From NCBI RefSeq assembly GCF_001316005.1, contig NZ_BBBJ01000005.1:62001-126000 (forward strand): a stretch of 64,000 bases of DNA, written 5' to 3'. Shown piece by piece: positions 37,911 through 46,838 of this stretch. The stretch is from Vulcanisaeta distributa JCM 11217. Its GTDB lineage: Archaea; Thermoproteota; Thermoprotei; Thermoproteales; Thermocladiaceae. Position 1 is the first letter of the stretch; every line of letters starts with the position of its first letter. The notes under the pieces are model-generated. The model ran no database searches, had not been told where the DNA came from, and worked only from the letters and a program-made list of their open reading frames with translations. The position numbers were made by a program, and so were the translations under genes.

Positions 37911-38328
37911 CCTTCGGGTACCTATCAAGCTTCGCAACCTCCCTAACAGCATCCAAATCGCCCAGCAAGTCCCTAATTGAAATAACGCCCACGACCCTAT
38001 CCTCCTCATCAACAACGATCACATGCCTAACCCTGTAATTAACCATTAAGGAGGCCACGGTACCCACTGAATCATCAACCCTAGCCCTAACAACCCTGGG
38101 ACCCATAGTCCCAACCTTACTAACAGGAGTATCAAGCGGGAGCCTACTGGCCAAGGCCCTAATCACATCACGCTCAGTTATTATACCACGCAACTTCATA
38201 CTATTCAAATCCTCAACCACAACCACAGAGCCGGTATTCTCCTTGGCCATCAAATCCACAGCCTCGATAAACGGCCTATCCTCAGTAATGACAAGAGGTC
38301 TCCTTTTAACGAGGTCGATCGCCCTCAT
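37900..38328 (-). CDS. CBS-domain pair protein
   Basis: The 142 residues contain two CBS motifs: PLVITEDRPFIEAVDLMAKE with GIITERDVIRALAS, and VVRARVDDSVGTVASLMVNY with GVISIRDLLGDL. Stand-alone CBS pairs bind adenine nucleotides and often regulate other proteins. The gene is intact and has no G7 run. It lies opposite the MFS gene and next to an AT-rich gap. Confidence 0.85.
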   Translation of the reverse strand: MRAIDLVKRRPLVITEDRPFIEAVDLMAKENTGSVVVVEDLNSMKLRGIITERDVIRALASRLPLDTPVSKVGTMGPRVVRARVDDSVGTVASLMVNYRVRHVIVVDEEDRVVGVISIRDLLGDLDAVREVAKLDRYPKVRE

Positions 38329-38511
38329 GTAACCACCTAAATAATTAATTTTAACTGATTAATAAGTATTATTGCATAATCCATGTATATTATCAATTAT
38401 ATACGTAAAATTATATGTATACTTCTACATAGTATTAATAAATATTTATATGAATAATTATGTAATTAATGTAGAAACCCAAGGCTTATAAGAGATTAGA
38501 CAACTACCGCT
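38329..38511. other. AT-rich intergenic region
   Basis: Between the CBS gene and the sRNA lie about 180 bases of very AT-rich DNA with many TATA-like and inverted AT patches (for example near 38397-38420). No open frame. It probably holds the CBS promoter and, at 38485-38490 (CTTATA), the sRNA promoter. Confidence 0.35.
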
Positions 38512-38575
38512 GTGGGTGATGAGTAGGGACCTCGCCTGCCAGAGGAGTGACGAGTTTGCCGAGTGCTGAGCCAAT
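38512..38575 (+). ncRNA. C/D box sRNA
   Basis: All four boxes are present: C GTGATGA (38516-38522), D' CAGA (38540-38543), C' GTGACGA (38547-38553) and D CTGA (38566-38569), with a 3-base D'-C' spacer and a 12-base second guide (38554-38565). Terminal bases GGG and GCC could form the closing stem. A TATA-like CTTATAAG is about 25 bases before the C box, so it has its own promoter. Such RNAs guide 2'-O-methylation in rRNA or tRNA; target not determined. Confidence 0.62.
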
Positions 38576-38700
38576 GCCTTAATTCAACCTGTTAATTCCA
38601 ATCTATTCCTCGTTTTCTATTTCTAAAGAATATCCTTTACAGATTGAAATAATAAAATAGAAATAATGAACAAAGTACACCGAAAGTACTACAGAGGTAA

Positions 38701-38715
38701 TATTTAAAAAATATT
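38701..38715 (+). promoter_or_regulatory. TATA box for the secreted protein gene
   Basis: TATTTAAAAAATATT lies 18-32 bases before the ATG at 38733. The open frame extends upstream to 38718, but the spacing and the signal peptide favour the ATG at 38733. Confidence 0.45.
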
Positions 38716-38732
38716 AAATGTACTTGTTACCT

Positions 38733-39194
38733 ATGACGAGGAAAGCCCTAGCACTAGTACTACCCGCGTTACTACTCGTAGTAGCACTAATGGCAGGAAC
38801 AACAATGGCAATGCAGGTAACAAAGATAAAGCCAGACACACCAGGCGTAACAATAATAAAGGAAGTAACAACACTAAAACTAAAGGTATTACCATTAAAA
38901 CATAAAGCAGATCCATTTACATTACAACCTAATTCAGGTGTATTACTTGGACCAGTAACATTAACTTCTGGGCAAGAATTAGCGGTTTACGTGCAATGGA
39001 CTCCATCATCAGCATCATTACTTGTGGGTGTAGTAAATGCAAACACATGGTCAGGATATGGCTATATAGTAAGCGGAGGTTCTGCATTTGTAATATTTAA
39101 TCCTGGTCCGGGAACTTGGTATGTTCTTATTTATAACGTAAGCCCATATACAGTTACCGTAACAACAGTATATATATTTATTTTGAATAGTTAA
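38733..39194 (+). CDS. Small secreted protein, unknown
   Basis: The 153 residues start with a clear Sec signal peptide (MTRKALALVLPALLLVVALM ending AGTTMA), probably cut after TMA. The mature part is strand-rich and small-residue-rich (GVLLGPVTLTSGQELAVYVQ, GTWYVLIYNV), like a beta-sandwich surface protein, with no cysteine and no membrane anchor. Codons are more AT-rich than in most neighbours. It has its own TATA box and is a monocistron. No family recognised. Confidence 0.55.
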   Translation: MTRKALALVLPALLLVVALMAGTTMAMQVTKIKPDTPGVTIIKEVTTLKLKVLPLKHKADPFTLQPNSGVLLGPVTLTSGQELAVYVQWTPSSASLLVGVVNANTWSGYGYIVSGGSAFVIFNPGPGTWYVLIYNVSPYTVTVTTVYIFILNS

Positions 39195-39675
39195 AATAGT
39201 TAATTGAAATATTATAATTGGTCAAATTATTTATATATTTAATATTAAAATTATTAGATATACCAACATTTGTGCTATTGCATAAAATAAAGAATGCAGT
39301 ATCATTAATTGACTTAACATAACGACATCCTGTTAAGGCAATATTTGTACTAATTTTTTTACCATCATTATGTACCATAAAATAATATACTAAACTAAAA
39401 GTTATAACTAAGAATATTGTTAAGGTAATTAATGATATTTTTATTTTTCTATTTCTAATATATTTATAATTATATTTTATATTATTCTCCTTTATTTTTT
39501 CTAGCATCTTTTCATCTTTTATTAGTATTTTGTTTAGGTTTACTTTGTCTATTGTTCCTATGTAGTGCCAGGTGTTTCCGTGTTTTATGTATACGTAGTT
39601 TCCTGCCTTTATTACTACTGTTCCTGGTTTTCCGCATCTTGGGCACATGCCCATTCCTATTGCTCTGCTTGGCAT
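39178..39675 (-). CDS. Zinc-ribbon membrane protein with AT-rich C-terminal part
   Basis: Residues 1-45 carry CPRCGKPGTVVIKAGNYVYI followed by KHGNTWHYIG, a small Zn-binding-like domain seen at the N terminus of several Thermoproteales proteins. A basic linker and a membrane helix follow (ISLITLTIFLVITFSLVYYF), then an Asn/Ile-rich outer tail with two Cys (about 41 percent Asn, Ile, Lys and Tyr by eye). The DNA for the linker and tail is far more AT-rich than the N-terminal part. Only one CxxC is present, so metal binding may need a dimer. It overlaps the secreted protein gene by 17 bases at the 3' ends. Confidence 0.5.
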   Translation of the reverse strand: MPSRAIGMGMCPRCGKPGTVVIKAGNYVYIKHGNTWHYIGTIDKVNLNKILIKDEKMLEKIKENNIKYNYKYIRNRKIKISLITLTIFLVITFSLVYYFMVHNDGKKISTNIALTGCRYVKSINDTAFFILCNSTNVGISNNFNIKYINNLTNYNISINYFNYSK

Positions 39676-39832
39676 TTGGTTTTGTGTTCAATCTCTTCTT
39701 TAAATCTCTTTCTGTTCTTTATCTTACGTGAAACCTTTATTTACCACCGTGCATGTTGGTGCTTTTTCAATTTGGTTTCACGCGTTTTCCACGGAGTATT
39801 ACTTAAGTGTGGTAGTGTTGAGGAACTGATCG

Positions 39833-40174
39833 GTGGTAAACGTGGTTGTTAGGGTGACTGTACGTAGGAAGTTGGAGAGGTTCAATGTGACGGCGCTACC
39901 CTTCACTGTTAGGGTGTATATAAACAACCAAGTCCTATTACCGGCTAGCCTGGTTAGGGCTTTGGGTATAACGCATTTGAGGTTTGCGGATGTTGAGCTT
40001 GAGTATAAGGGTTTCGTGATTGAGTTAAAAGGCGTTAGGTTGCTGAGGACTAGGCACACCGACTCTAGGCAGTTCACAATACCCAGGGGGGGTGTTAGGG
40101 AGTTGTATGGCGTTGGGCCTGGGGGGGATATCGTTAAGGTAATATCCATAAGGCCGTCAAGCGCTAATCAATAA
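39833..40174 (+). CDS. AbrB-like protein with two swapped-hairpin halves
   Basis: The 113 residues show two related segments, VRVYINNQVLLPASLVRALG and RQFTIPRGGVRELYGVGPGG, the second matching the AbrB/MazE motif xxxTIPxxVRExxGIxPGD. Where the motif has PGD the sequence reads PGGD, and where it has IPRxVRE it reads IPRGGVRE, at G7 runs 40121-40127 and 40086-40092. A single chain with both halves could bind DNA without a partner. The start used is GTG at 39833. No toxin gene is adjacent. Confidence 0.55.
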   Translation: MVNVVVRVTVRRKLERFNVTALPFTVRVYINNQVLLPASLVRALGITHLRFADVELEYKGFVIELKGVRLLRTRHTDSRQFTIPRGGVRELYGVGPGGDIVKVISIRPSSANQ

Positions 40175-40412
40175 ATGACTTAAAAATATTTATTTTTCTC
40201 GTTTTTAAAATTAGAGCTTAATTATTAACCCTACGATGAGTAATACGGCGTAGGCCGGTGGGTATAGTGAAGGTTGTCTCATCAAGGTGCTTAAAGGAGT
40301 TCTTAATGGCTATCCTAAGCATTTGTATCATGGTGGTATCAGCATTACAGTAATTGTCAATGTAAATTGGCAATAAGTTAAGCATGACGAGTATGCTGTG
40401 GTGATCGCTTAA

Positions 40413-41826
40413 TTAATCAAATATCTTACCTGGATTGAATATTCCGTATGGGTCGAAGACTCTCTTAATGCTCCTCATCAGCCCAATGACAGCATCGCTA
40501 TTACCACCATTCCTACTACCGATTGCCTCTCTCAATAGTTCCTTCTTTTGCGTTCCAATACCGTGCTCCGCGCTTACCGTGCCATTGAGCCTTATGGACA
40601 ACCTACCGACGTCCTCAAAGAATCTCATGACTCTATCCATCTCATCCCTATCCGAGCGCCTAGCCCAAACCGCTGGGTGTAGGTTTCCATCGCCAATGTG
40701 CCCACCCAGGTTCATCCTAACGTTGTATTTCCTACCCAATGCCTGAATATCCCTAACGGCCTCGGGCAATTTGCTCATTGGTACTGCAATGTCCTCAAAG
40801 GCCACGAATACGTCAGTCCCATAATCATTAAATGCAGCCTTAAGCGTGGCTGAGTAGAGCATTCTCCTTGGCTCCAGTATCTTTGAGAATTCCTGCCATG
40901 TGGATGCCCTATTAACGATTTCACCACCACTCAGGGAAATATCATTATTAAGCTTAGCCAGTACTTGCTGCTCACTGCCTGTGTAAGTGTCAACGCCAAT
41001 CCATAGGTAGTAACTCGGCTCGAGATTTAGTATTTGAGCTGTTATGTCATCAATGAATTCGGTGACCATGGGCCACAGCTTATCCCTCCTAACCCTAATC
41101 ACGGCGTTAACCAGGGACTCCGCATCCTTAAACCTAGCCATTACCCCCCCACGAAGGACTCCGGCAGTGGCGCTAGCCTGAGCGTCGCTTCGGTTACTAT
41201 GCCCAGGGTACCTTCAGAACCAATAAACACCTGGACTAGGTTGTAACCCTCACGGCACTTAACAGTCCTACAACCAACCCTGATAACATCACCCGTGCCA
41301 ATCACAGCCTCAAGACCAAGAACCCAATGAGATGCTGGGCCATACTTAGCACCACGCATTCCACCACCGCCATTACTGATTACGCCACCCACGGTCGCGG
41401 TCTTAGACGATGCCGGGTCAACAGGCCACTGAAGGCCATAACTCATCAACTCCAGGTTTAACTCATCAACCTTAATGCCAGGTTGAACCCTCGCGTACCA
41501 ATCAATGTCTGAGACCTCGATTATCGAGTTCATCCTCTCCAGGGAGACGATTACCGTATTCTCAAGCTTTGGCGTTGCATTACCGGATAGGCTCGTTGAT
41601 GAGCCGACGGGCACGATCTTAAAGCCGTGGTCGATGGCGAGCTTTACTACCTTAACCACCTCATCAACGCTCACAGGTTGAACAACAGCCATTGGTCTAA
41701 CACCAACCTCCGAGGATGCATCATGCTATATAGGGCCAGTATATGCGGCTCGGTGAATAGCCTATCCTTGAATACGGCCTCAAGCTCCTTAATCACGTCA
41801 CCCTTACCCTGGGACATGCTTCTCAT
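40413..41826 (-). CDS. FAD-linked oxidase, GlcD/D-lactate dehydrogenase-like (frameshifted)
   Basis: FAD-binding PCMH domain: PMAVVQPVSVDEVVKVVKLA, PVGSSTSLSGNATP, TVGGVISNGGGGMRGAKYG and IGSEGTLGIVTEATLRLAPL; then the C-terminal FAD-oxidase domain with NLGGHIGDGNLHPAVW, SAEHGIGTQKK and FDPYGIFNPGKIF. This is the pattern of glycolate oxidase GlcD and archaeal D-lactate dehydrogenases. Breaks: C7 at 41144-41150 (five fits, restoring PESFVGVMARFKDAESLV) and one base near 41727. Total about 470 residues. It is last in an operon with an Fe-S protein and an HdrB-like subunit. Confidence 0.85.
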
Positions 41827-41838
41827 CTCGAATCACCA

Positions 41839-42152
41839 TTACTTAAGCATTGCTTCTAAGATAATTGCTTTGAAACTATGTATTGCATCAGCAATCCTAA
41901 TACCCGCCGGGCACTGAGTATCGCAGGCTGCACAGTGTAGGCAAGTCATTATTGGGTTAATAACATCACTATCAAGTCCCACGTCCTTACCCTGCCCAAA
42001 ACCATTCTCTATCAACACCTTAATGAGGTTAATCCTACCCCCCCTAGGCCCATAAGCCTACTACGTAGAGCATTAAATGTCGGGCATGGGAACTCACAAA
42101 AGCCGCAATACATACATTTTTTAACTTCCTCGTAGATCTCCTTAATGCTCAT
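41839..42152 (-). CDS. Two-cluster ferredoxin-type subunit (frameshifted)
   Basis: About 105 residues with two 4Fe-4S motifs, CMYCGFCEFPCP and CLHCAACDTQCP, as in the N-terminal part of GlpC/GlcF. One base is missing near 42059-42064 (RSRHYGPRGRINLIKV is expected), so two frames are used. It links electrons from the GlcD flavoprotein to the HdrB-like protein. The start ATG at 42150-42152 overlaps the stop of the upstream gene, so translation is coupled. Confidence 0.72.
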
Positions 42153-42154
42153 CA

Positions 42155-43137
42155 TCACCCACTCACCTCAATGACCTCGGCAATATCGTAGAGATTAACC
42201 TCAACACCACTTAGTTTAACACCTCTCCTCAGGTTCACGTAGCATATTGGGCATTGAACAATCACGTTCCTAGAGAGCCTAGCCAACTCCCTAACCCTAT
42301 TACTGGCAACTTTGCCGGCTACCTCGGGGGTATGTCGACTCAATAGGCCCACCGCAGCAGTGCGATGTGTCCCTACCAGTTATTACCGGGTCCTCCTTAA
42401 CATCGGCCTTACCCCCCCTAAGTAAGCCCCCCCTAATCAGGTCATACTTATTCAGGTACCTGGCGTATAGGCATGAGTCATGGATCGTGAACTCACTAAG
42501 CCTAACCCTAACCCTGCCTGGGTCCAGGTAGTCCAGGTAACTCCTAACCTTAATATTAAACTCAGGCACGTACTTGGGGGGGTAAAGCCTCTCGAGCGTG
42601 TACTGGGTGTGTGGGTCAATGGTTATTACCTCACTCACGTTATTATCCCTAAAGACCTTATAGACGCTCCTCGCGTAATCCGCAAACTCATTAACAAAGC
42701 CAAGCTCATAAAGCAATGCGCCACTGTAGGGCTCGTTATCTAGTACCCTAAACCTAATGCCCAGGGCCTTGAGCATGCTATAGATATTTCTAACAACCCT
42801 ATTGGCCCTATCAAGCTCCTCATCACTAGGCCTAAGCAGTGCCTTACCAAGGACTCGCGCCGATGACAGTCAACCTAGCCAATGCACCACCCTTAGTAAC
42901 ACCAAACCTCTCAAGCTCAGCCACAGCCCTCTCAATGACTGGTGCCAATTGGTAAAGGCATGAGGTATACAGTATAGTGTTACTATCGCCATCGAAGGAT
43001 AAACCCTCCCTCCACTTAGTACAAATCGACTTATCAATAGGGAACGGAAGCCAGGAATCCCTAAGACTACTAGTAACAACATCCCTCAAAGCCCTAAACC
43101 AATCAAGAGACACAAGAACAGAATTAACAGGCAACAC
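42155..43137 (-). CDS. HdrB/GlcF-like CCG-domain subunit (frameshifted)
   Basis: Paralogue of the gene at 32717. YTSCLYQLAPVIER begins the first CCG domain; FTIHDSCLYARYLNKYDLIR, HCCGGPIEST and QCPICYVNLRRG form the second. About 325 residues when joined across breaks near 42330 (G5 at 42326-42330) and 42800-42860. Together with the ferredoxin and GlcD-like genes it forms a three-subunit oxidase that would pass electrons from a 2-hydroxy acid to a quinone or thiol. First gene of the operon. Confidence 0.75.
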
Positions 43138-43167
43138 TATTAAATATTAATACTAAGGCATAATAAA

Positions 43168-43925
43168 TTGATGAGCAGGGACAGAGTGAAGGGTAGACTT
43201 CCCATTAAGAGTCTCTGGTCAATGCCAGGTAATACACCCCCCCTCTTTGCGAAGCTGCCTCAGTACTTCCCTGATGCTGAGGTTTTACAGGTATTCTTTG
43301 AGACTGATCCTGAGGGTGCGGCTGAGGTTGTTCCTGAGGACCTTGAGGTTCCAGTACCTACTGAGGCAGTAATCACGTTCTTTAAATTCCCATTTAGTAC
43401 CCTTGGACCTTATAATGAGTTCGCCGTGGACATTAAGGTGCTTCTTGATGGTCAGGAGAAGTACTATACGGCTTATAATTACGTTAATAGTGACGTTGGT
43501 TTGGCCGCAGGCAGGGAGATATGGGGGGGTGTACCTAAAAAATTCGCGGTCCTCGATATTAGGAGGAGCTTTGACTTGGTCTATGGATTCCTAGAGAGAC
43601 CTGAGGGATTGAGCTGGTCACTGCCGTTATTAGGCCTGAGGAGCCCGCTAAGATTGAGCCGCTGCCAATCACTAGGCTTGCCCTTAAGGTTATTCCACCG
43701 GCTGGTGATGGTGCCGAGCCATTGATTCAATTAGTCGATAGATATAGGCATAGATTGACTCCGAAGAGCGTTTGGACTGGTCCCTGCACCTTGGTGTTTA
43801 ATAATAGGAGTGATATTGACCCACTCTATAGGTTGGGGCCGAGGAGAATCATTAGGTGTGTTTATGGGACTTTTGATTATATACTTGATTTTGGTAGGGT
43901 TGTTAAGGACTACGGTAAGCACTAA
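43168..43925 (+). CDS. Acetoacetate decarboxylase-like protein (frameshifted)
   Basis: Family PF06314-like: FSTLGPYNEFAVDIKVLLDG, YNYVNSDVGLAAGREIWGG and the Schiff-base lysine region GVPKKFAVL. A G is lost near 43608 (GAGGGG expected); restoring it continues IELVTAVIRPEEPAKIEPLP to the stop at 43923-43925. About 251 residues. Family members decarboxylate acetoacetate or act on other oxo acids. G7 at 43523-43529 gives IWGGVPKK where IWGxPKK is usual. Divergent from the oxidase operon by 30 bases. Confidence 0.75.
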
Positions 43926-43980
43926 TGTCTGATGCTTTAGTAATTGAAAATAAATATTAAACCAATTCTTATTTACATGT

Positions 43981-44359
43981 TTACCACTTAAGTTTATGAT
44001 ATAGATTTAGTAATTCCTCATCAAACGTAATTAACGGCAGGTTTAACCTCAATGCCGTACTCAGTATTAATAAGTCGTTGAAGTCATCGTAATGCTTAAT
44101 GTAATCCTTATAACTAATAGCGAAGTATATGTCCTGCGTATTATTTTCAACGACCTTAATCTTAGGATCTCGTAAAATCTCGCCTATAATGCTTAGGTTG
44201 ATTTTATGCCTAATAAAGAAATAACCTAACTCTATAAGTGAGATTGTTAGTACGTAAGCTTCATTTAGGGAATTCCAAGTATTTTACCGCTTTATCATGA
44301 TTTACATCATCCTCTAAAATTACGGCAATAATTACGTTCGTATTAGCTACGAAACTCAT
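43981..44359 (-). CDS. vapC: VapC-like PIN-domain toxin (frameshifted)
   Basis: PIN-domain endoribonuclease. The start ATG at 44359 gives MSFVANTNVIIAVILEDDVN, where the first acidic residue of PIN proteins is Asn instead of Asp. The second acid is in SLIELGYFF, the third in HYDDFNDLLILSTAL and the fourth in LITFDEELL. One base near 44268 (GGAATTCCC) breaks the frame. About 126 residues. The VapB partner ends one base upstream. The Asn may inactivate it. Confidence 0.75.
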
Positions 44360-44360
44360 A

Positions 44361-44594
44361 CTATCCCTTCTCGATTACCTCTCTTATGGTTTCCTCAACA
44401 TACCTCCAATCTATCCTTTTTCCTAACTTAATCCTTATCTCCGTAATACTCCTCCTCTTTGGTTCAAGGATTATTCGATCACCCTCAAGCTTAACTATGA
44501 GTATATCCCCCCCAACTCTTAATCCAAGCTTTTTCCTAATGGCTGCCGGTATCGTTATTTGGTAATTCCTAGTTATTTTTGTTTTCTCGATCAT
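44361..44594 (-). CDS. vapB: VapB-like AbrB-fold antitoxin
   Basis: The 77 residues begin with the AbrB/SpoVT swapped hairpin TRNYQITIPAAIRKKLGLRV followed by GGDILIVKLEGDRIILEPKR. The family has PGD or xGD here, with one Gly; a C7 run (44507-44513) adds one. The charged C-terminal helix would wrap the PIN toxin. It is transcribed with vapC and normally represses its own promoter. Confidence 0.82.
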   Translation of the reverse strand: MIEKTKITRNYQITIPAAIRKKLGLRVGGDILIVKLEGDRIILEPKRRSITEIRIKLGKRIDWRYVEETIREVIEKG

Positions 44595-44751
44595 AGTAGA
44601 TCTAGTAACTAGATTTATTAAAGCGGGAATTTTAGTCTTATTAAGTAATTAAATCTTACAACGTTATGTATGAGTGTATATATGCTGTGATGGGTAATTT
44701 ACGATTAATGGAAATAACTTATATTAATTAGTTATTGCTACTTCTTCATTA

Positions 44752-45005
44752 GTGCCTAGTAGGGCTTTGGTTAGGCTTGTGGAGGATTTACGTGACTCAG
44801 GGTTTAGGGGGGGTGTTGTTAGGGCTTACTACGTCAGGGGGGTAGCTTTAGTTCGTTGAGCATAGAGTTTATTATCTATAGGAGACCGAGTGCGGTTAGG
44901 AGGTTTTGGGTTAGGTTGAGGAGGGCTATTGAAGCTGTACCGTCAATGATTATTGCCGTTGTCGTAGGCTTTGTCCTCGCATTGATAATGAGGTGGTTCG
45001 TTTAA
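44752..45005 (+). CDS. Small membrane-anchored protein, unknown (frameshifted)
   Basis: With G6 at 44837-44842 set to four, one 83-residue chain appears: a basic N-terminal domain (MPSRALVRLVEDLRDSGF, then SLSIEFIIYRRPSAVRRFW) and a C-terminal membrane helix (MIIAVVVGFVLALIMRW). TATATTAATT near 44720-44730 lies about 25 bases before the GTG at 44752. It overlaps the convergent gene by four bases. Function unknown. Confidence 0.45.
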
Positions 45006-45238
45006 TGCGGTAGTGCCTTCCTTAGGAAGCTTATTATTGTGCCTAGTCTCACGTCATTTAGGCATTTGCTTTCTATCATTTCATAATCATCGCTTAATAG
45101 GATTAACCGCATGCAATCATCACTCCCCCCCTTAATCATCAATCTAAATGTATGCCCATCATCCACTATTACCATGTCTAACTCCTTCACGGTAATGCCC
45201 ATCAACCTCCTCCTCAATTCATACTTATTGCTCTGCAC
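45002..45238 (-). CDS. Small soluble protein, unknown
   Basis: A 78-residue acidic and hydrophobic mix (RRLMGITVKELDMVIVDDGH, then CMRLILLSDDYEMIE). No known motif. The two Cys may be reduced in the cytosol. It lies between the small membrane gene and purB. A C7 run (45125-45131) gives KGGSDD. Confidence 0.4.
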   Translation of the reverse strand: MQSNKYELRRRLMGITVKELDMVIVDDGHTFRLMIKGGSDDCMRLILLSDDYEMIESKCLNDVRLGTIISFLRKALPH

Positions 45239-45309
45239 ATAACTATGCTCATTAGCGGCTTTAATTACTGCTGAGTTATTTTAATTAAACACGTTAAGCA
45301 ATATTACTG

Positions 45310-46745
45310 TTATAGGAATCCGAGGGACTTCATTGTATTTACCTCATAATTTATCCTAGACTTAACTACCTCCAGCACGTATTTGCAATGGCTCACGCAG
45401 TTCATGGTTAACTCCCTGGCATAACCAATGTATTTACCTGGGCTCAATGCACGCAGAGTGTCGTCATTAACGCCTAATTCACTCAGCGCCCTTTCATAAT
45501 CCTCCGCGCCCATTCTAGACCCCCCCCTAAATATTGCTAATGCCCTTTCATAGGCGTCGGTCATGCCCAACGCCCTAAGCCTAACCTGGACAGCCTCACT
45601 GAGCACCTCCCAGTGATCATTTAAATCCCTGCTTATGGCACCCTCATCAACATCAACGCTACTCAATACGGCATTCAGCCTCCTTACTCCAAGGATCACG
45701 TGGCGATGCCAAGCCCAATATTCCTCTTAATGGTTGAGTCGCTCAAATCCCTCTGAAGCCTGCTCACTTGGATATGCCTGCTTATCTCCATGAGGATTGA
45801 GGAACCGAGCTTTAGATTGCCCTCTGCATTCTCTAGGTCCACGGGATTGACCTTGTGAGGCATTGTGGATGAGCCTATTGGTTTACCGCGGACATGTATG
45901 TAGCCGAGCATGTTGTACATCCACAGGTCCTGGGCCAGGTTAATGAGTGCCTGAGACATTAGTCCAATGGATGTTAATAAGTGAGTCAGTGAGTCGGGTG
46001 GTAATACTTGGGTTGTGACTATGGCTAGTTCGAAACCAAGTTCCCTAACGAACCTGCTCAACTCTTCAATCCAATCAATGTCCCTGCTAATCATTGGGAA
46101 GCTCGCCATTGAGCCTGTGGCTCCTGAAACCTTACCCTGCAGTTTAATATCGGTGATCACGCTGAGCCAGTAGGTTAACCTGCAGGCGTGGTATGCAATC
46201 TCCTTACCAAGGGTTGTTGGTGTTGCTGGCTGCCCATGGGTTCTCCCAAGCATTGGCAGGCCGGCGTACCTCTCCATTAGGGCTATCATGGTACTCAACA
46301 ACCCAGTTAGTTCAGGCATTAGGTAGTTATACGTGGCCACCCTGACGAGTATTCCAAGGGCAAGATTATTCACGTCCTCGGAGGTCAAGCCAAGGTGCGT
46401 TAGATGGGCTATTCCGCCAAGACCAATACCGCCCAGCTTCTCCCTGAGTAGGTACTCGATAGCCTTAACATCATGACCAAGCTTACCCTCAAGCTCCTTG
46501 AACTTCCCATAATCATCCTCACTAAACCCCAGCGAAAGTAACCTCTCCCTCTCATCATCAGTTAACGGCTTCGCTAGACCAACTCTGCTTAACAAATTAA
46601 CTAAGAAATTGAGATATAGAACCTCAACCCTCAATCTATACTTCGTGAATGCTGCCTCGGACACTGCCGCTGCGTAATCCCTCAATTCCTCGTAATACCT
46701 ATCATCAAGCGGCGATATGAAACCCACAATGCTTACCAGAATCAT
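45310..46745 (-). CDS. purB: Adenylosuccinate lyase (frameshifted)
   Basis: Cleaves adenylosuccinate and SAICAR in purine synthesis. The chain starts FISPLDDRYYEELRDYAAAV. HLTHLGLTSEDVNNLALGI holds the first conserved region, LGRTHGQPATPTTLGKE the second His region, and GSSTMPHKVNPVDLENAEGN the family signature with the catalytic loop. The reading frame stops at ACGTGATC near 45697; one extra G (ACGGTGATC) joins the C-terminal domain (RRLNAVLSSVDVDE to the end). C8 at 45520-45527 is in the C-terminal part. About 478 residues. Divergent from purA by 93 bases. Confidence 0.9.
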
Positions 46746-46838
46746 TATTTAAAAAACTTAATTAATAATGATGATAAGCATATTACACGCATTTACTAAA
46801 GCAATGTTTAAATAAGTGTTGATGCCATTAATTAAAAA

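Noticed and set aside
40200-40300. Another C/D sRNA near ACGATGAGT in the gap before the GlcD-like gene.
   Set aside because: A C-like box is present but no matching D, C' or D' at suitable distance and no promoter at the right place.
45690-45705. PurB as a natural split gene, because the two parts overlap as GTGA like coupled genes.
   Set aside because: The second part starts in the middle of a domain, and one extra G restores the whole protein. The same kind of break recurs in many other genes, so an indel is simpler.
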